Below, piece after piece: positions 50,636 through 59,462 of a stretch of DNA of 64,000 nucleotides. A model generated the notes under the pieces. It saw only the letters and a program-made list of their open reading frames with translations. It was not told the DNA's origin and ran no database searches. Every line of letters starts with the position of its first letter. Within the stretch, counting starts at the first letter, position 1. This stretch comes from UBA1240 sp045599185 (lineage in GTDB: Bacteria; Spirochaetota; Spirochaetia; Treponematales; Treponemataceae), in the NCBI GenBank assembly GCA_045599185.1, contig JAZRVO010000029.1, positions 62,001 to 126,000 of the forward strand, given 5' to 3'. The position numbers and the translations under genes are program-made.

Positions 50636-50710
50636 TACGGCGAAATCAGGGTTTTAAGCGACAGCGTGCCTTGATTCAACGTTTTCGTGCTTGAAAATTG
50701 GAGTATAAAG

Positions 50711-51430
50711 ATGGAAACAATTTGGAAAAAAACTTTAATGCCGGGTGACAGATGGTCTGGTTCAATTGGAAAAGGAAAAATTATCAGATTTACTGCCATG
50801 GGCGACGGTGCAAACTTAGCTATGCTTATGTACAACTTTTACAATCTTTCAGAGCATTACAATGCACCGGACACTATGAAGGCACAGCACACATTTTTCC
50901 TTACAAAGGGTCATGCAATCATCAGTGACATGGGCCGTGCCCTTGCCAGCATTGTAGACGATACATGCGGCTGGCACGATTCAATTACTGGTTACACAAC
51001 CAGAGAACAAACTGACGCAAAATACGGCAAGACCACTTATCAGGAACAGAGCAATGCCTATCTTAAATCCGGTCAGCAGAACTTTATAAACGAACTTACC
51101 AAAAACGGAATGAGCAAGCGCGATTTGATGCCGCCAATCAATTTCTTTTCAAAGATTGATGCAGACGAAAAAGGCAATATGATTTTTTGCCCGGATAACT
51201 GCAAGAAAGAAATGACAGTGGCAATCCGTACAGAAATGGACGTTTACATGGTGCTTTCAAATACGCCAAACCCGATGGATCCTTCAACAACATATCCTTC
51301 TGTTCCAATTCAGATTGATATTTCAAATGCAAATCCTGTTGATTCTTCGGATTTCTGCGTATGTTCTTCAAAATATACAAGAAGGGCATTTGAAAACACA
51401 TGGGAATACAATCTGCTGCTGGGCAAGTAA
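50711..51430 (+). CDS. DUF1989 protein, UAAP1/CgdA-like (copy 2)
   Basis: 239 residues from ATG 50711, with GGAG upstream. Closely related to the product at 47358, but with the canonical CGWHDS motif (in DDTCGWHDSITG). NGMSKRDLMPPINFFSK and SNTPNPMDPSTTYPSVP are shared. Probably the metal-binding catalytic partner in a carboxyguanidine-deiminase-like complex with the next gene product. Confidence 0.88.
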   Translation: METIWKKTLMPGDRWSGSIGKGKIIRFTAMGDGANLAMLMYNFYNLSEHYNAPDTMKAQHTFFLTKGHAIISDMGRALASIVDDTCGWHDSITGYTTREQTDAKYGKTTYQEQSNAYLKSGQQNFINELTKNGMSKRDLMPPINFFSKIDADEKGNMIFCPDNCKKEMTVAIRTEMDVYMVLSNTPNPMDPSTTYPSVPIQIDISNANPVDSSDFCVCSSKYTRRAFENTWEYNLLLGK

Positions 51431-51456
51431 TTGGTGAAAAACTGGAGGTATTAAAT

Positions 51457-52110
51457 ATGGCAATTTCTTTTGAAAAAGTAGAAAGCGAAAGAAACATTAA
51501 GGATGCAATTTACACAGAAGCTATTCCTGCCGGTCTTGGATACATGAAGCCGCTTTACAAAGGTCAGGTTTTAAGAATTGAAGACACTCACGGAAATCAG
51601 GGTCTGGACTTTCTGTGCTACGACCTTCACAATCCGGAAGATCATTACAGTTCAACACAGACAATATGCCGGCAGAAAAATATTTACATTAATGCAGGCA
51701 CTACACTTGTTACGGAAAGCGGCAAGGAACTTTTGAAAATCGTTGCAGATACATGTACCTGTCAGGATACCCTTGGCGGTGCCTGCGCATGCGAAAGCAA
51801 CACCGTACGCTACGGACATCATACACTGCACATGCGTACTTGCCGTGATACGTTTCTTGAATGCATTGCAGAACACGCAGACCAGTACGGCAAAGTGGAT
51901 CTTGTTCCAAACGTAAACATTTTTGCACAAATTCTAAAGCTGCCAGATGACACTTTTGAATTTCTTGACGGCATATCTGCACCGGGTTCGTACATTGAAT
52001 TTGAAGCTGTCAACGACACGATGATTTTAATTTCAAACTGTCCGCAGATAAACAATCCGTGCAGCGGTTTCGCACCAACAACAAACCAGATATATATTTT
52101 TGAAAAATAA
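51457..52110 (+). CDS. DUF1989 protein, UAAP2/CgdB-like (copy 2)
   Basis: 217 residues from ATG 51457, preceded by GGAGG. GLGYMKPLYKGQVLRIEDTHGNQGLDFLCYDLHNPEDHYS, then CTCQDTLGGACACESNTVRYGHHTLHMRTCRD and ISNCPQINNPCSGF. The His of the HD motif is Gln here (CQD), so copy 2 pairs an HD-containing UAAP1 with an HD-less UAAP2, the reverse of copy 1. The gene is followed closely by the two PII genes. Confidence 0.87.
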   Translation: MAISFEKVESERNIKDAIYTEAIPAGLGYMKPLYKGQVLRIEDTHGNQGLDFLCYDLHNPEDHYSSTQTICRQKNIYINAGTTLVTESGKELLKIVADTCTCQDTLGGACACESNTVRYGHHTLHMRTCRDTFLECIAEHADQYGKVDLVPNVNIFAQILKLPDDTFEFLDGISAPGSYIEFEAVNDTMILISNCPQINNPCSGFAPTTNQIYIFEK

Positions 52111-52139
52111 AAGCAGAAATAAAACGGAGGCAAATTAAT

Positions 52140-52466
52140 ATGAAAATGGTAAAAGCAGTTGTAAGACCAGAAAAAGCAGCAGAAGTGCTTGAAGCACTCA
52201 ACAGGGAAGGTTTTGTTGCAGCATCTCGTATCAGCATTCTTGGCCGCGGCCGCCAGCGCGGACTTAAAGTTGGCGACGTTGTTTATGATGAAATTCCAAA
52301 AGAAATGATAATGATGGTTATTGAAGACAAAGACCTTGATAAAGTAACCAAAATTCTTATTGATTCAGCCAGAACATCAAAAACTGGTGCTTTTGGAGAC
52401 GGAAAAATCTTTGTTCTTCCTGTAGAACGCGCCGTAACAATCAGTACCGGCGAAGACAAACTTTGA
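52140..52466 (+). CDS. PII-family regulator, NifI1-like
   Basis: 108 residues. MKMVKAVVRPEKAAEVLEALNREGF, then GRGRQRGLKVGDVVYDEIPKEMIMMVIEDKD, and the PII C-terminal GDGKIFVLPVERAVTISTGE. The short T-loop (GRQRGLKVGD..YDE) resembles NifI1 rather than GlnB. PII proteins sense 2-oxoglutarate and ATP/ADP and bind target enzymes or transporters. No nif gene is nearby. Co-operonic with DUF1989, ABC transporter and carboxylase genes, so it probably gates this nitrogen route. Confidence 0.92.
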   Translation: MKMVKAVVRPEKAAEVLEALNREGFVAASRISILGRGRQRGLKVGDVVYDEIPKEMIMMVIEDKDLDKVTKILIDSARTSKTGAFGDGKIFVLPVERAVTISTGEDKL

Positions 52467-52484
52467 TGCAGGACAGGAGCTTTT

Positions 52485-52832
52485 ATGAAGCAGGTAATCA
52501 TTATTATTCGTACCAATAAATATTTCCAGACACGCGAAGCACTTGTAAAAGCAAATTTCGGTTCAATAAGTGAAAAGGAAATTATTGGACGCGGAAAGAA
52601 AACAGGGCGTTACACGGCAGTAACCGGTGAAGAAAGTACGGCAAATTATTCTTTTTCTGCAAAGCGAATGCTTGAAATTTACGTACGCGACGAAGACGTA
52701 GACCGTTTGATTAAAACAGTTCTTGAAATAAACCAGACAGGAACCGCAGGCGACGGAAAAATTTTTGTCCTGCCTGCAGAAACGGCAATTCGCATTCGTA
52801 CCGGCGAAAAAGATACTAACGCAATCATGTAA
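52485..52832 (+). CDS. PII-family regulator, NifI2-like
   Basis: 115 residues. MKQVIIIIRTNKYFQTREALVKANFGSISEKEIIGRGKKTGRY, then a variant T-loop (TAVTGEESTANYSFSAKRM) and GDGKIFVLPAETAIRIRTGE. It resembles the second member of NifI1-NifI2 pairs. It begins 18 bases after the first PII gene. The two would form a hetero-complex by analogy with NifI1/NifI2, which is inference. Confidence 0.9.
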   Translation: MKQVIIIIRTNKYFQTREALVKANFGSISEKEIIGRGKKTGRYTAVTGEESTANYSFSAKRMLEIYVRDEDVDRLIKTVLEINQTGTAGDGKIFVLPAETAIRIRTGEKDTNAIM

Positions 52833-52887
52833 AAAATTGCCTGCAAAATTTTTTATGCAGGCAGAACCAACGGATGGAGACAGTTTT

Positions 52888-53934
52888 ATGAAAATGATTT
52901 TTAAGAAATTCCTGCTGCTAATTACGGCAGCATTATTGATGACAGCTTTTACTGCTTGCAGCAAATCACAGAATTCTTCAGAAGCAAAAGGCAAAAAAAA
53001 GACATACACCGTTGCAACTTCTGCATACCCGGCCTTTTACCTTTTGTACATTGCCCAGGAAGAAGGCTTTTACGAAAAAGAAGGACTTGATGTAAAAGTT
53101 GTTTACTTTCCCGTTTATTCAGATTCTGTAATGGCATTTTCTACCGGTCAGGCAGACGCAATTGGTATTGCCATGCCGGACACAATTGCACCTTACATCA
53201 ACGGTGTGCCTATTGAAACAATTGCAATGCTGGACAACTCAAACGGTGCAGACGGAATTGTTGGAAGCGAAGGAATTAAAAACCTTCAGGATTTAAAGGG
53301 AAAATCCATTGCAACTGAATACGGAACAATTGAACACTTTTTTCTGGCAAAACGCCTTGAATCAGTTGGACTTACAATGGAAGACATTAAGTTTGTAAAC
53401 CTTTCAATTGCAGATTCTGGTCCGGCATTTCTTGCAAATACAGTTGATGCGGCTTCTTTGTGGGAACCGACTTTAAGTGAATCACTTGCCCGCCCTAACT
53501 GTACGCTTCTTACAACTTCGGAAGATACACCGGGCTTAATTGCTGATGTTCTTGCCGTAAACAAAAACATGCCGGAAGCAGACAAAATTGCATTTGTTAA
53601 GGCTCTTTATGATTCGCTGGATTTTTACTACAAGAACCCTGAAAAAGCAATTGCCGATATGGCACGCTGTGCAGAAATTCCTGAAGAAGAAATGTGGATT
53701 TCTATGAGCGGTTCAAAACTTTTCGGACCGAAAGCCGGATACGAAACAATGGCATCAAAAGAACAGGAATACACTGCTCTGGCTTATGACGTTCAGGAAG
53801 TAGCCAAGTTCCTGTACTCAATCAAGATGATTGAATCGTGCCCGGATGTAACCGGAATCATAAATCCAGAACCTGCCAAAAAAGTTCTTGATGAACTTGG
53901 AGACTTCCCGGTACCTGATACCAAGAAGTTCTAA
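52888..53934 (+). CDS. ABC transporter substrate-binding lipoprotein (NMT1/TauA type)
   Basis: 348 residues. Signal peptide with lipobox (LLMTAFTACSKS); the Cys would be lipidated by Lgt and trimmed by LspA, with N-acylation by Lnt. The body has the NMT1/THI5-like fold: FYLLYIAQEEGFYEKEGLDVKVV, VMAFSTGQADAIGIA, LKGKSIATEYGTIEHFFL, ADSGPAFLANTVDAASLWEP. Family members bind nitrate, taurine, urea derivatives or guanidine-like ligands. ATG 52888 has GGAGA upstream. The operon context points to urea or guanidine. Confidence 0.9.
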   Translation: MKMIFKKFLLLITAALLMTAFTACSKSQNSSEAKGKKKTYTVATSAYPAFYLLYIAQEEGFYEKEGLDVKVVYFPVYSDSVMAFSTGQADAIGIAMPDTIAPYINGVPIETIAMLDNSNGADGIVGSEGIKNLQDLKGKSIATEYGTIEHFFLAKRLESVGLTMEDIKFVNLSIADSGPAFLANTVDAASLWEPTLSESLARPNCTLLTTSEDTPGLIADVLAVNKNMPEADKIAFVKALYDSLDFYYKNPEKAIADMARCAEIPEEEMWISMSGSKLFGPKAGYETMASKEQEYTALAYDVQEVAKFLYSIKMIESCPDVTGIINPEPAKKVLDELGDFPVPDTKKF

Positions 53935-53946
53935 ATTATAAAACTG

Positions 53947-53987
53947 GCCAGGATACAATAAAAAACTTGTATGCCTGGCTTTTTTTT
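53947..53987 (+). terminator. Intrinsic terminator inside the transporter operon
   Basis: GCCAGG-ATACAA and TTGTAT-GCCTGGC, one bulged base, followed by eight T. Its place between binding protein and permease genes would reduce permease expression relative to the binding protein. Confidence 0.85.
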
Positions 53988-54010
53988 AAGCGTAAAACAG
54001 AGGTTATAAA

Positions 54011-54802
54011 TTGAAGATTTTCCGAATAAGAAAAAACATTGACAAAAAGGCATATCTTTCCATTGCCGTAACGTCATTCGTACTGTTAATTGCCTTGTGG
54101 CAGATGTGCTGCAGCTTTCACTGGGTTAATCCCATTTTCCTGCCGTCACCGCTAAAGGTTGTTCAGTCCATTTACAATGATTTTGCCAGCGGAGAAATCT
54201 GGTCTGACATGTACATAAGCTGCTACAGAATTTTTATGGGCTTTATCTATGCAACAGTTTTAGGCGTTGTACTGGGCATTCTGGCCGGATGTTACAAGCC
54301 GTTTGAAGCTTTCATTCAGCCGCTGGTTGAGTTCCTGCGCTATCTTCCGGTTCCAGCTTTCGTTCCGCTTATTATGGTTTGGGTTGGAATTGATGAATCG
54401 GCAAAAATAGCAGTTATTTTTATCGGTACATTGTTCCAGCTTATTCCAATGGTTGCAGACGACATCCGCAGTGTTCCTGATGATTATGTAAATGCAGCCT
54501 ACACTCTTGGAGCAAGCCGACGTACAGTAATTTTTAAGGTTTTAATTCCAGGCATGATGCCGCGCCTTTTTGAAACCTTAAGAATGATGATGGGATGGGC
54601 ATGGACTTACCTTGTAGTTGCAGAACTTGTAGCAGCAAACTCAGGGCTTGGTTACAAAATTCTTAAAGCCCAGCGTTATTTACGAACGGGAACAATTTTT
54701 GAAGGAATTATTGTAATTGGACTTTTGGGTCTTGTGCTTGACCGTTTGTTTGGTTTTGCAGGCAAAAAACTATTTAAGTGGGCAGACGGAGGTGCAAAAT
54801 GA
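54011..54802 (+). CDS. ABC transporter permease (SsuC/TauC/NrtB type)
   Basis: 263 residues, about six helices. Start is a TTG at 54011 with AGAGG upstream. The EAA loop region (DYVNAAYTLGASRRTVIFKVLIPGMMPRLFETLRM) marks a BPD-type permease. It forms the channel with the ATPase at 54799, whose start overlaps the stop (ATGA). Confidence 0.92.
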   Translation: MKIFRIRKNIDKKAYLSIAVTSFVLLIALWQMCCSFHWVNPIFLPSPLKVVQSIYNDFASGEIWSDMYISCYRIFMGFIYATVLGVVLGILAGCYKPFEAFIQPLVEFLRYLPVPAFVPLIMVWVGIDESAKIAVIFIGTLFQLIPMVADDIRSVPDDYVNAAYTLGASRRTVIFKVLIPGMMPRLFETLRMMMGWAWTYLVVAELVAANSGLGYKILKAQRYLRTGTIFEGIIVIGLLGLVLDRLFGFAGKKLFKWADGGAK

Positions 54803-55641
54803 TTTTCAGAAAAAATAAAATTCAAAGTGAAGAAAAAGACCAGCCGATTGAAGCCCGTGTTGCAAACAGCAAAATTTACGGCAAAGGCGTAACAAAAATT
54901 TATACGGAATCAAAAAAACAGACACTGGCAATTGACCACGTTGATTTTGATGTTCTTGAAAATGAATTCGTATGCATCGTCGGTCCTTCAGGCTGCGGCA
55001 AGTCAACACTGTTAAAAATGATTGGCGGACTTGATGACATTTCTGAAGGTTCAATAATTCTTGACAACCGGGAACTTGACGGGCCTGGTAAAGACCGGGG
55101 AATGGTTTTTCAGGGCTATTCTCTTTTTCCGTGGATGACGGTGGAAGACAACATTCGCTTTGGCTTAAAGCTGAAAAAAATGCCAAAAGAAGAACAGGAT
55201 AAAATTGTAGACAAATATCTTGAAATCATCGGTCTTACCCAGTTCAGGAACAGCCTGCCAAAAGAATTGTCAGGAGGAATGAAACAGCGCGTTGCCATTG
55301 CCAGGGCTTTGGCAAACCAGCCGGAAGTTCTGCTGATGGACGAACCTTTTGGCGCCCTTGACCCGCATACAAAATCAATAATGCAGCAGCTGATGAGAAA
55401 AATCTGGCAAAACGAACATCCGACTATTATTTTCGTTACCCACGACATTGAAGAAGCGGTGTTCCTTTCAACCAGAATTTTCGTAATGAGCGCAAGACCC
55501 GGCCGCATTATGGCAGAAATTCCTGTTTATCTTCCATACGAAAGAACACTGGATTTGAAAGATACTCCGGAATTTATTGAAATCAGAAAAAAAATTAACG
55601 CCATGCTTCATCCAAGCGATGAAAACGATTTAGGAGACTGA
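54799..55641 (+). CDS. ABC transporter ATPase (SsuB/TauB/NrtD type)
   Basis: 280 residues. Walker A GPSGCGKST, Q-loop FQGYSLFPWMTVEDN, signature LSGGMKQRVAIARAL, Walker B LLMDEPFGALD. ATG 54799 overlaps the permease stop. N-terminal 30 residues are an unusual basic/polar extension. Powers uptake of the nitrogen compound used by the carboxylase encoded three bases downstream. Confidence 0.94.
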   Translation: MIFRKNKIQSEEKDQPIEARVANSKIYGKGVTKIYTESKKQTLAIDHVDFDVLENEFVCIVGPSGCGKSTLLKMIGGLDDISEGSIILDNRELDGPGKDRGMVFQGYSLFPWMTVEDNIRFGLKLKKMPKEEQDKIVDKYLEIIGLTQFRNSLPKELSGGMKQRVAIARALANQPEVLLMDEPFGALDPHTKSIMQQLMRKIWQNEHPTIIFVTHDIEEAVFLSTRIFVMSARPGRIMAEIPVYLPYERTLDLKDTPEFIEIRKKINAMLHPSDENDLGD

Positions 55642-55643
55642 TT

Positions 55644-58600
55644 ATGTTTAAGAAAATAATGATTGCAAACCGCGGCGCAATTGCGGTACGCATAGAACGT
55701 ACACTTAAAAAAATGGGCATTACTTCTGTAGCCCTTTATTCACAGGCAGACCAGGACAGTTTGCATGTAAGCAACGCTGATGAAGCTTATTTTTTGGGCG
55801 ACGGAAAGGTTTTTGATACTTACCTGAATACAGAATTAATTTTGAAAATTGCAAAAGAACACGGTGTAGATGCAATTCATCCGGGTTACGGTTTTTTAAG
55901 CGAAAATGCAGATTTTGCCCGTGTGTGCGAACAGAACGGAATTAAATTTATCGGGCCAACTCCGGAACAGATGGAAATGTTTGGGTTAAAGCACAGTGCC
56001 CGCGAAATTGCCAGACGTGCAGATGTGCCTATGCTGGAAGGAACGCCGCTTCTTTCTGATGCAGAAGAAGCCGTAAGTGCAGCAGAAAAACTGGGCTATC
56101 CTGTAATATTAAAAAGCACTGCCGGCGGCGGCGGCATTGGCATGAAAGTCTGCTATTCCGAAGATGAACTTCGCACAGCCTACGATACCTGTACGCATCT
56201 TGCGAAGGCAAACTTTTCCAATGCAGGCGTTTTTCTTGAAAAATATCTTGAAAAAGCCCGTCATATTGAAGTGCAGATTTTTGGTAACGAATACGGCGAA
56301 GTTGCACCACTTGCCGAACGTGACTGTTCAGTTCAGCGGCGCAACCAGAAAGTTATGGAAGAATGCCCGGCCTACGGAATTTCTGAAAAGACAAGGGCGG
56401 AACTGAAAGCAGCTGCAAAACGGCTTGCAATGGAAGTCGGCTACCGTTCAGCAGGTACTGTTGAATTTCTGTACGATGTAAAGTCTCAGGGTTTTTATTT
56501 TCTTGAAGTTAATACAAGACTTCAGGTTGAACACGGCGTTACGGAAGAAGTGCTTGGAATTGACCTTGTAGAATGGATGGTACGTGAAGCAGCCGGAGAA
56601 CTTAAAGGACTTGATTCACTTTACGGCGAAACAAAAGGCGTAAGCATTCAGACACGCATTTATGCAGAAGACGGCAAGCGCAATTTTGCCACAAGTGCAG
56701 GAAAACTGGACAAGGTAATTTTTTCTGAAAATGCACGCATTGAAACATGGATTAAGGATGCGGTTGTTGTTTCTCCAAACTACGACCCGATGCTTGCCAA
56801 AGTAATTGTTCATGCAGAAAACCGTGAAAAAGCAATTGAAAAAATGACCAGAGTGCTTGAAGAGACAAAAATTTATGGAATTACAACCAATATTGATTAT
56901 CTCCATTCATTTTTGCAGACAAAACCTTACCTTGAAGGTGACCTTTATACACACATGCTGGACGGCTTTACATATTCAGAAAATACAATTGAAGTTATTG
57001 ACGGCGGTCTTCAGACTACTGTTCAGGATTATCCGGCACGCCTTAAATACTGGGATATTGGTGTTCCTCCAAGCGGTGCAATGGACAATTTCAGTTTCCG
57101 TCTTGCAAACATTATTCTGGGCAATCCGGCCGGCGTTCCGGGTTTTGAATTTACCCTTAAAGGCGGAAAGTACAAGTTTCGCGCTGATATGACAATCTGT
57201 CTTACCGGCTGCGACATGGAACCTGCACTTGATGAAGTAAAAATTCCAATGTACAAGGCTGTAAGCGTAAAAGAAGGCCAGATACTTTCTCTTGCAAAAG
57301 CCAAAAACGGTCTTCGCGCATACATGGCTGTAAAAGGTGGCCTTGATATTCCAGAATATCTTGGTTCTGCATCAACCTTTGCACTTGGCGGTTTCGGCGG
57401 TCATTCCGGCCGTGTATTAAGAACAGGTGATCTTCTTCACGTTAAAAAGGATTCAACACCAGTTCCGAACATCACGGTAAATCCTGAATATCTTTTAACG
57501 GCAAACCAGATTTCCGTTGTTCCGGGACCGCACTGCACAAAAGAATTCCTGAAACCGGAATTTATGAACCAGCTTGCAGAAACAGAATGGGAAGTTCACT
57601 TCAATTCAGACCGAACTGGTGTGCGCCTTATCGGGCCAACACCGGCATGGGCGCGCGAAGACGGCGGAGAAGCTGGTCTGCACCCTTCAAACGTTCACGA
57701 TACTGCCTATGCAGTTGGTACAATCGACATGACAGGTGACATGCCAATTATTCTCGGTCCGGACGGACCTTCGCTTGGCGGTTTTGTCTGTCCGGCAACA
57801 ATTCCTTCCGGTGAACTTTGGAAACAGGGACAGCTTGCGCCGGGCAGCAAGGTTTGCTTCAATTACATTACAGTTGAAACAGCAGAAAAAATCCGAAAAT
57901 CACAGGAAGATTATCTTGCTTCTCTTGCAGCCGGTAAACCTGCAAAACTGGAACAGATTGAACGCAGTGAAAAACTGGAACAGTCTTACCCTGTGCTTAA
58001 ATGCATAGAAGCAAGCGGAAAAGACAAGCTGGTTATTCGCTGTGCCGGTGATGAATATGTGCTTGTTGAATATGGCGAAATGGAAATTGAAATGCGTCTT
58101 CGCATACGCGTTAATGCACTTAAACAGGCCATCGCTGCCGAAAAAAGCATTCCGCTGATTGATGCAACGCCGGGCATACGTTCTCTTCAGGTTCACATTG
58201 ATTCAACAAAAATGAGCATTATTGAACTGGCCGATTTGATTGTAAAACTTGACGGCGAAATCAGCGATTTAAGCAAATTCAGGATTAAAAGCCGCAAAAT
58301 TAAAATGCCGTTAAGCTGGCACGATCCGCAGACAATACTTGCCATGAACCGTTACAAAGACAATGTTCGTCCTAATGCACCATGGTGCCCGGATAACATT
58401 GAGTTTATCCGCCGGATTAACGGTATGGATTCTGTTGAAGCCGTAAAAGATTTGATTTTTAACGAAACTTACATTGTAATGGGCCTTGGAGATGTTTATC
58501 TTGGTGCACCAGTATGCATTCCGTTAGACCCTCGTCACCGGCTTGTTACAACCAAATACAACCCTGCCCGCACCTGGACACCAGAAAACGCTGTTGGAAT

Positions 58601-59228
58601 TGGTGGTGCGTACATGGGAATTTACGGAATGGAAGGTCCCGGCGGATACCAGCTTTTCGGACGAACCATCCAGACATGGAATCCTAAAGGCCCGACAAAG
58701 TCTTTTAAGGAAGGGAAACCCTGGCTGCTGGACTTTTTTGACCAGATTCAGTTTTATCCTGTTTCTGCAGAAGAACTTTTACAGATTCGTGAAGATTTTC
58801 TGCGCGGACGGTACGAAGTTCAGATTGAAGAAACTTACTTTGACTATGGCGAATATGAAAAGTTCCTTGATTCAATTAAGGAAGAAACCGCAAAGGCAAA
58901 GGCACATCAGGTTGCAAGTTTTGAAGCAGAAAAACAGATGTGGAAAGAAAAAGGCCTGGACAAATTTGAAGCACATCATAATGCTGAAAATGAAAATGCA
59001 AGCGTACCAGACGGTGCAACGGAAGTACTTTCAAACATGCCGGGAAGTGTCTGGAAAATACTGAAAAATGTTGGCGACAACGTTAAAAAAGGCGAAACCA
59101 TTATTATTGAAGAATCGATGAAAATGGAAACTGCCCAGACCGCCCCATGCGATGGAAAAATTGTAGGAATTTACGTAAAACCGTCGCAGGAAGTTTTCAG
59201 CGGACAAATTCTTGCTGCAATCAGGTAA
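55644..59228 (+). CDS. Biotin-dependent urea/guanidine carboxylase
   Basis: 1194 residues. Biotin carboxylase (about 1-445: IANRGAIAVRIERTLK, HPGYGFLSENADFA, AGGGGIGMKVCY, FLEVNTRLQVEHGVTE). KipA/KipI-like carboxyltransferase follows (about 450-1030: DGGLQTTVQDYPARL, PSGAMDNFSFRLAN, TGDMPIILGPDGPSLGGF). A biotinyl domain ends the protein with EESMKMET, the modified residue being K1160. It carboxylates urea to allophanate, or guanidine to carboxyguanidine. The DUF1989 genes in the operon favour guanidine, since they are the deiminase subunits of that route. Biotin would come from the operon at 34783-38899. Confidence 0.93.
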   Translation: MFKKIMIANRGAIAVRIERTLKKMGITSVALYSQADQDSLHVSNADEAYFLGDGKVFDTYLNTELILKIAKEHGVDAIHPGYGFLSENADFARVCEQNGIKFIGPTPEQMEMFGLKHSAREIARRADVPMLEGTPLLSDAEEAVSAAEKLGYPVILKSTAGGGGIGMKVCYSEDELRTAYDTCTHLAKANFSNAGVFLEKYLEKARHIEVQIFGNEYGEVAPLAERDCSVQRRNQKVMEECPAYGISEKTRAELKAAAKRLAMEVGYRSAGTVEFLYDVKSQGFYFLEVNTRLQVEHGVTEEVLGIDLVEWMVREAAGELKGLDSLYGETKGVSIQTRIYAEDGKRNFATSAGKLDKVIFSENARIETWIKDAVVVSPNYDPMLAKVIVHAENREKAIEKMTRVLEETKIYGITTNIDYLHSFLQTKPYLEGDLYTHMLDGFTYSENTIEVIDGGLQTTVQDYPARLKYWDIGVPPSGAMDNFSFRLANIILGNPAGVPGFEFTLKGGKYKFRADMTICLTGCDMEPALDEVKIPMYKAVSVKEGQILSLAKAKNGLRAYMAVKGGLDIPEYLGSASTFALGGFGGHSGRVLRTGDLLHVKKDSTPVPNITVNPEYLLTANQISVVPGPHCTKEFLKPEFMNQLAETEWEVHFNSDRTGVRLIGPTPAWAREDGGEAGLHPSNVHDTAYAVGTIDMTGDMPIILGPDGPSLGGFVCPATIPSGELWKQGQLAPGSKVCFNYITVETAEKIRKSQEDYLASLAAGKPAKLEQIERSEKLEQSYPVLKCIEASGKDKLVIRCAGDEYVLVEYGEMEIEMRLRIRVNALKQAIAAEKSIPLIDATPGIRSLQVHIDSTKMSIIELADLIVKLDGEISDLSKFRIKSRKIKMPLSWHDPQTILAMNRYKDNVRPNAPWCPDNIEFIRRINGMDSVEAVKDLIFNETYIVMGLGDVYLGAPVCIPLDPRHRLVTTKYNPARTWTPENAVGIGGAYMGIYGMEGPGGYQLFGRTIQTWNPKGPTKSFKEGKPWLLDFFDQIQFYPVSAEELLQIREDFLRGRYEVQIEETYFDYGEYEKFLDSIKEETAKAKAHQVASFEAEKQMWKEKGLDKFEAHHNAENENASVPDGATEVLSNMPGSVWKILKNVGDNVKKGETIIIEESMKMETAQTAPCDGKIVGIYVKPSQEVFSGQILAAIR

Positions 59229-59296
59229 GTACGTAAAAGCCTTTTATAAAAGCTGCTTGAATGCCTGAAAACAGAGACAGACAGATTTTTATTTAC

Positions 59297-59318
59297 ACCT
59301 AGAACTAAAGTTCTAGGT
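59297..59318 (+). promoter_or_regulatory. Palindromic operator upstream of the LuxR gene
   Basis: Ten-base arms ACCTAGAACT and AGTTCTAGGT around AA form a near-perfect inverted repeat. Fourteen of its bases recur at 50473-50486. The likely ligand is the LuxR-type protein encoded at 59463. Confidence 0.6.
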
Positions 59319-59375
59319 TGTAGAATGCTTTTTTTCAGTTATTTCGTTCTACAACAAATACAAATCTGCTATACT
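59317..59375 (+). promoter_or_regulatory. Promoter with inverted repeat over the -35 for the LuxR gene
   Basis: -35 TTCTAC (59347-59352) and extended -10 TGC-TATACT (-10 at 59370-59375), spacer 17. An inverted repeat, GTTGTAGAA (59317-59325) with TTCTACAAC (59347-59355), overlaps the -35. Transcription would start near 59382, giving an 80-base leader. Confidence 0.6.
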
Positions 59376-59402
59376 TCTCAGCGTAATGCTATTCGACGAA
59401 GA

Positions 59403-59451
59403 GGTCAGAAATCTTTTCCGTTTAAGGAAAGAATTTCTGGCCTTTTTTTTT
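59403..59451 (+). terminator. Attenuator-like terminator just before the LuxR gene
   Basis: GGTCAGAAAT...TTCC pairs with GGAA...ATTTCTGGCC (59403-59419 with 59426-59442), followed by nine T. The SD (ACGGAG) follows at once and the ATG is at 59463. Any transcript from the promoter at 59347 must pass this terminator. It also would end read-through from the carboxylase operon. Confidence 0.8.
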
Positions 59452-59462
59452 ACGGAGTTTTT

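Noticed and set aside
52140..52832. Nitrogenase regulatory genes implying a nif cluster
   Set aside because: The PII pair resembles NifI1/NifI2, but no nifH, nifD or nifK lies in this window. The context is urea/guanidine degradation.
56029..56310. Minus-strand ORFs inside the carboxylase gene
   Set aside because: Shadows of the plus-strand coding sequence; no SD and no domain.
59325..59462. N-terminal extension of the LuxR gene to 59325
   Set aside because: The longer frame crosses the promoter and terminator and lacks an SD; ATG 59463 has ACGGAG at the right distance.
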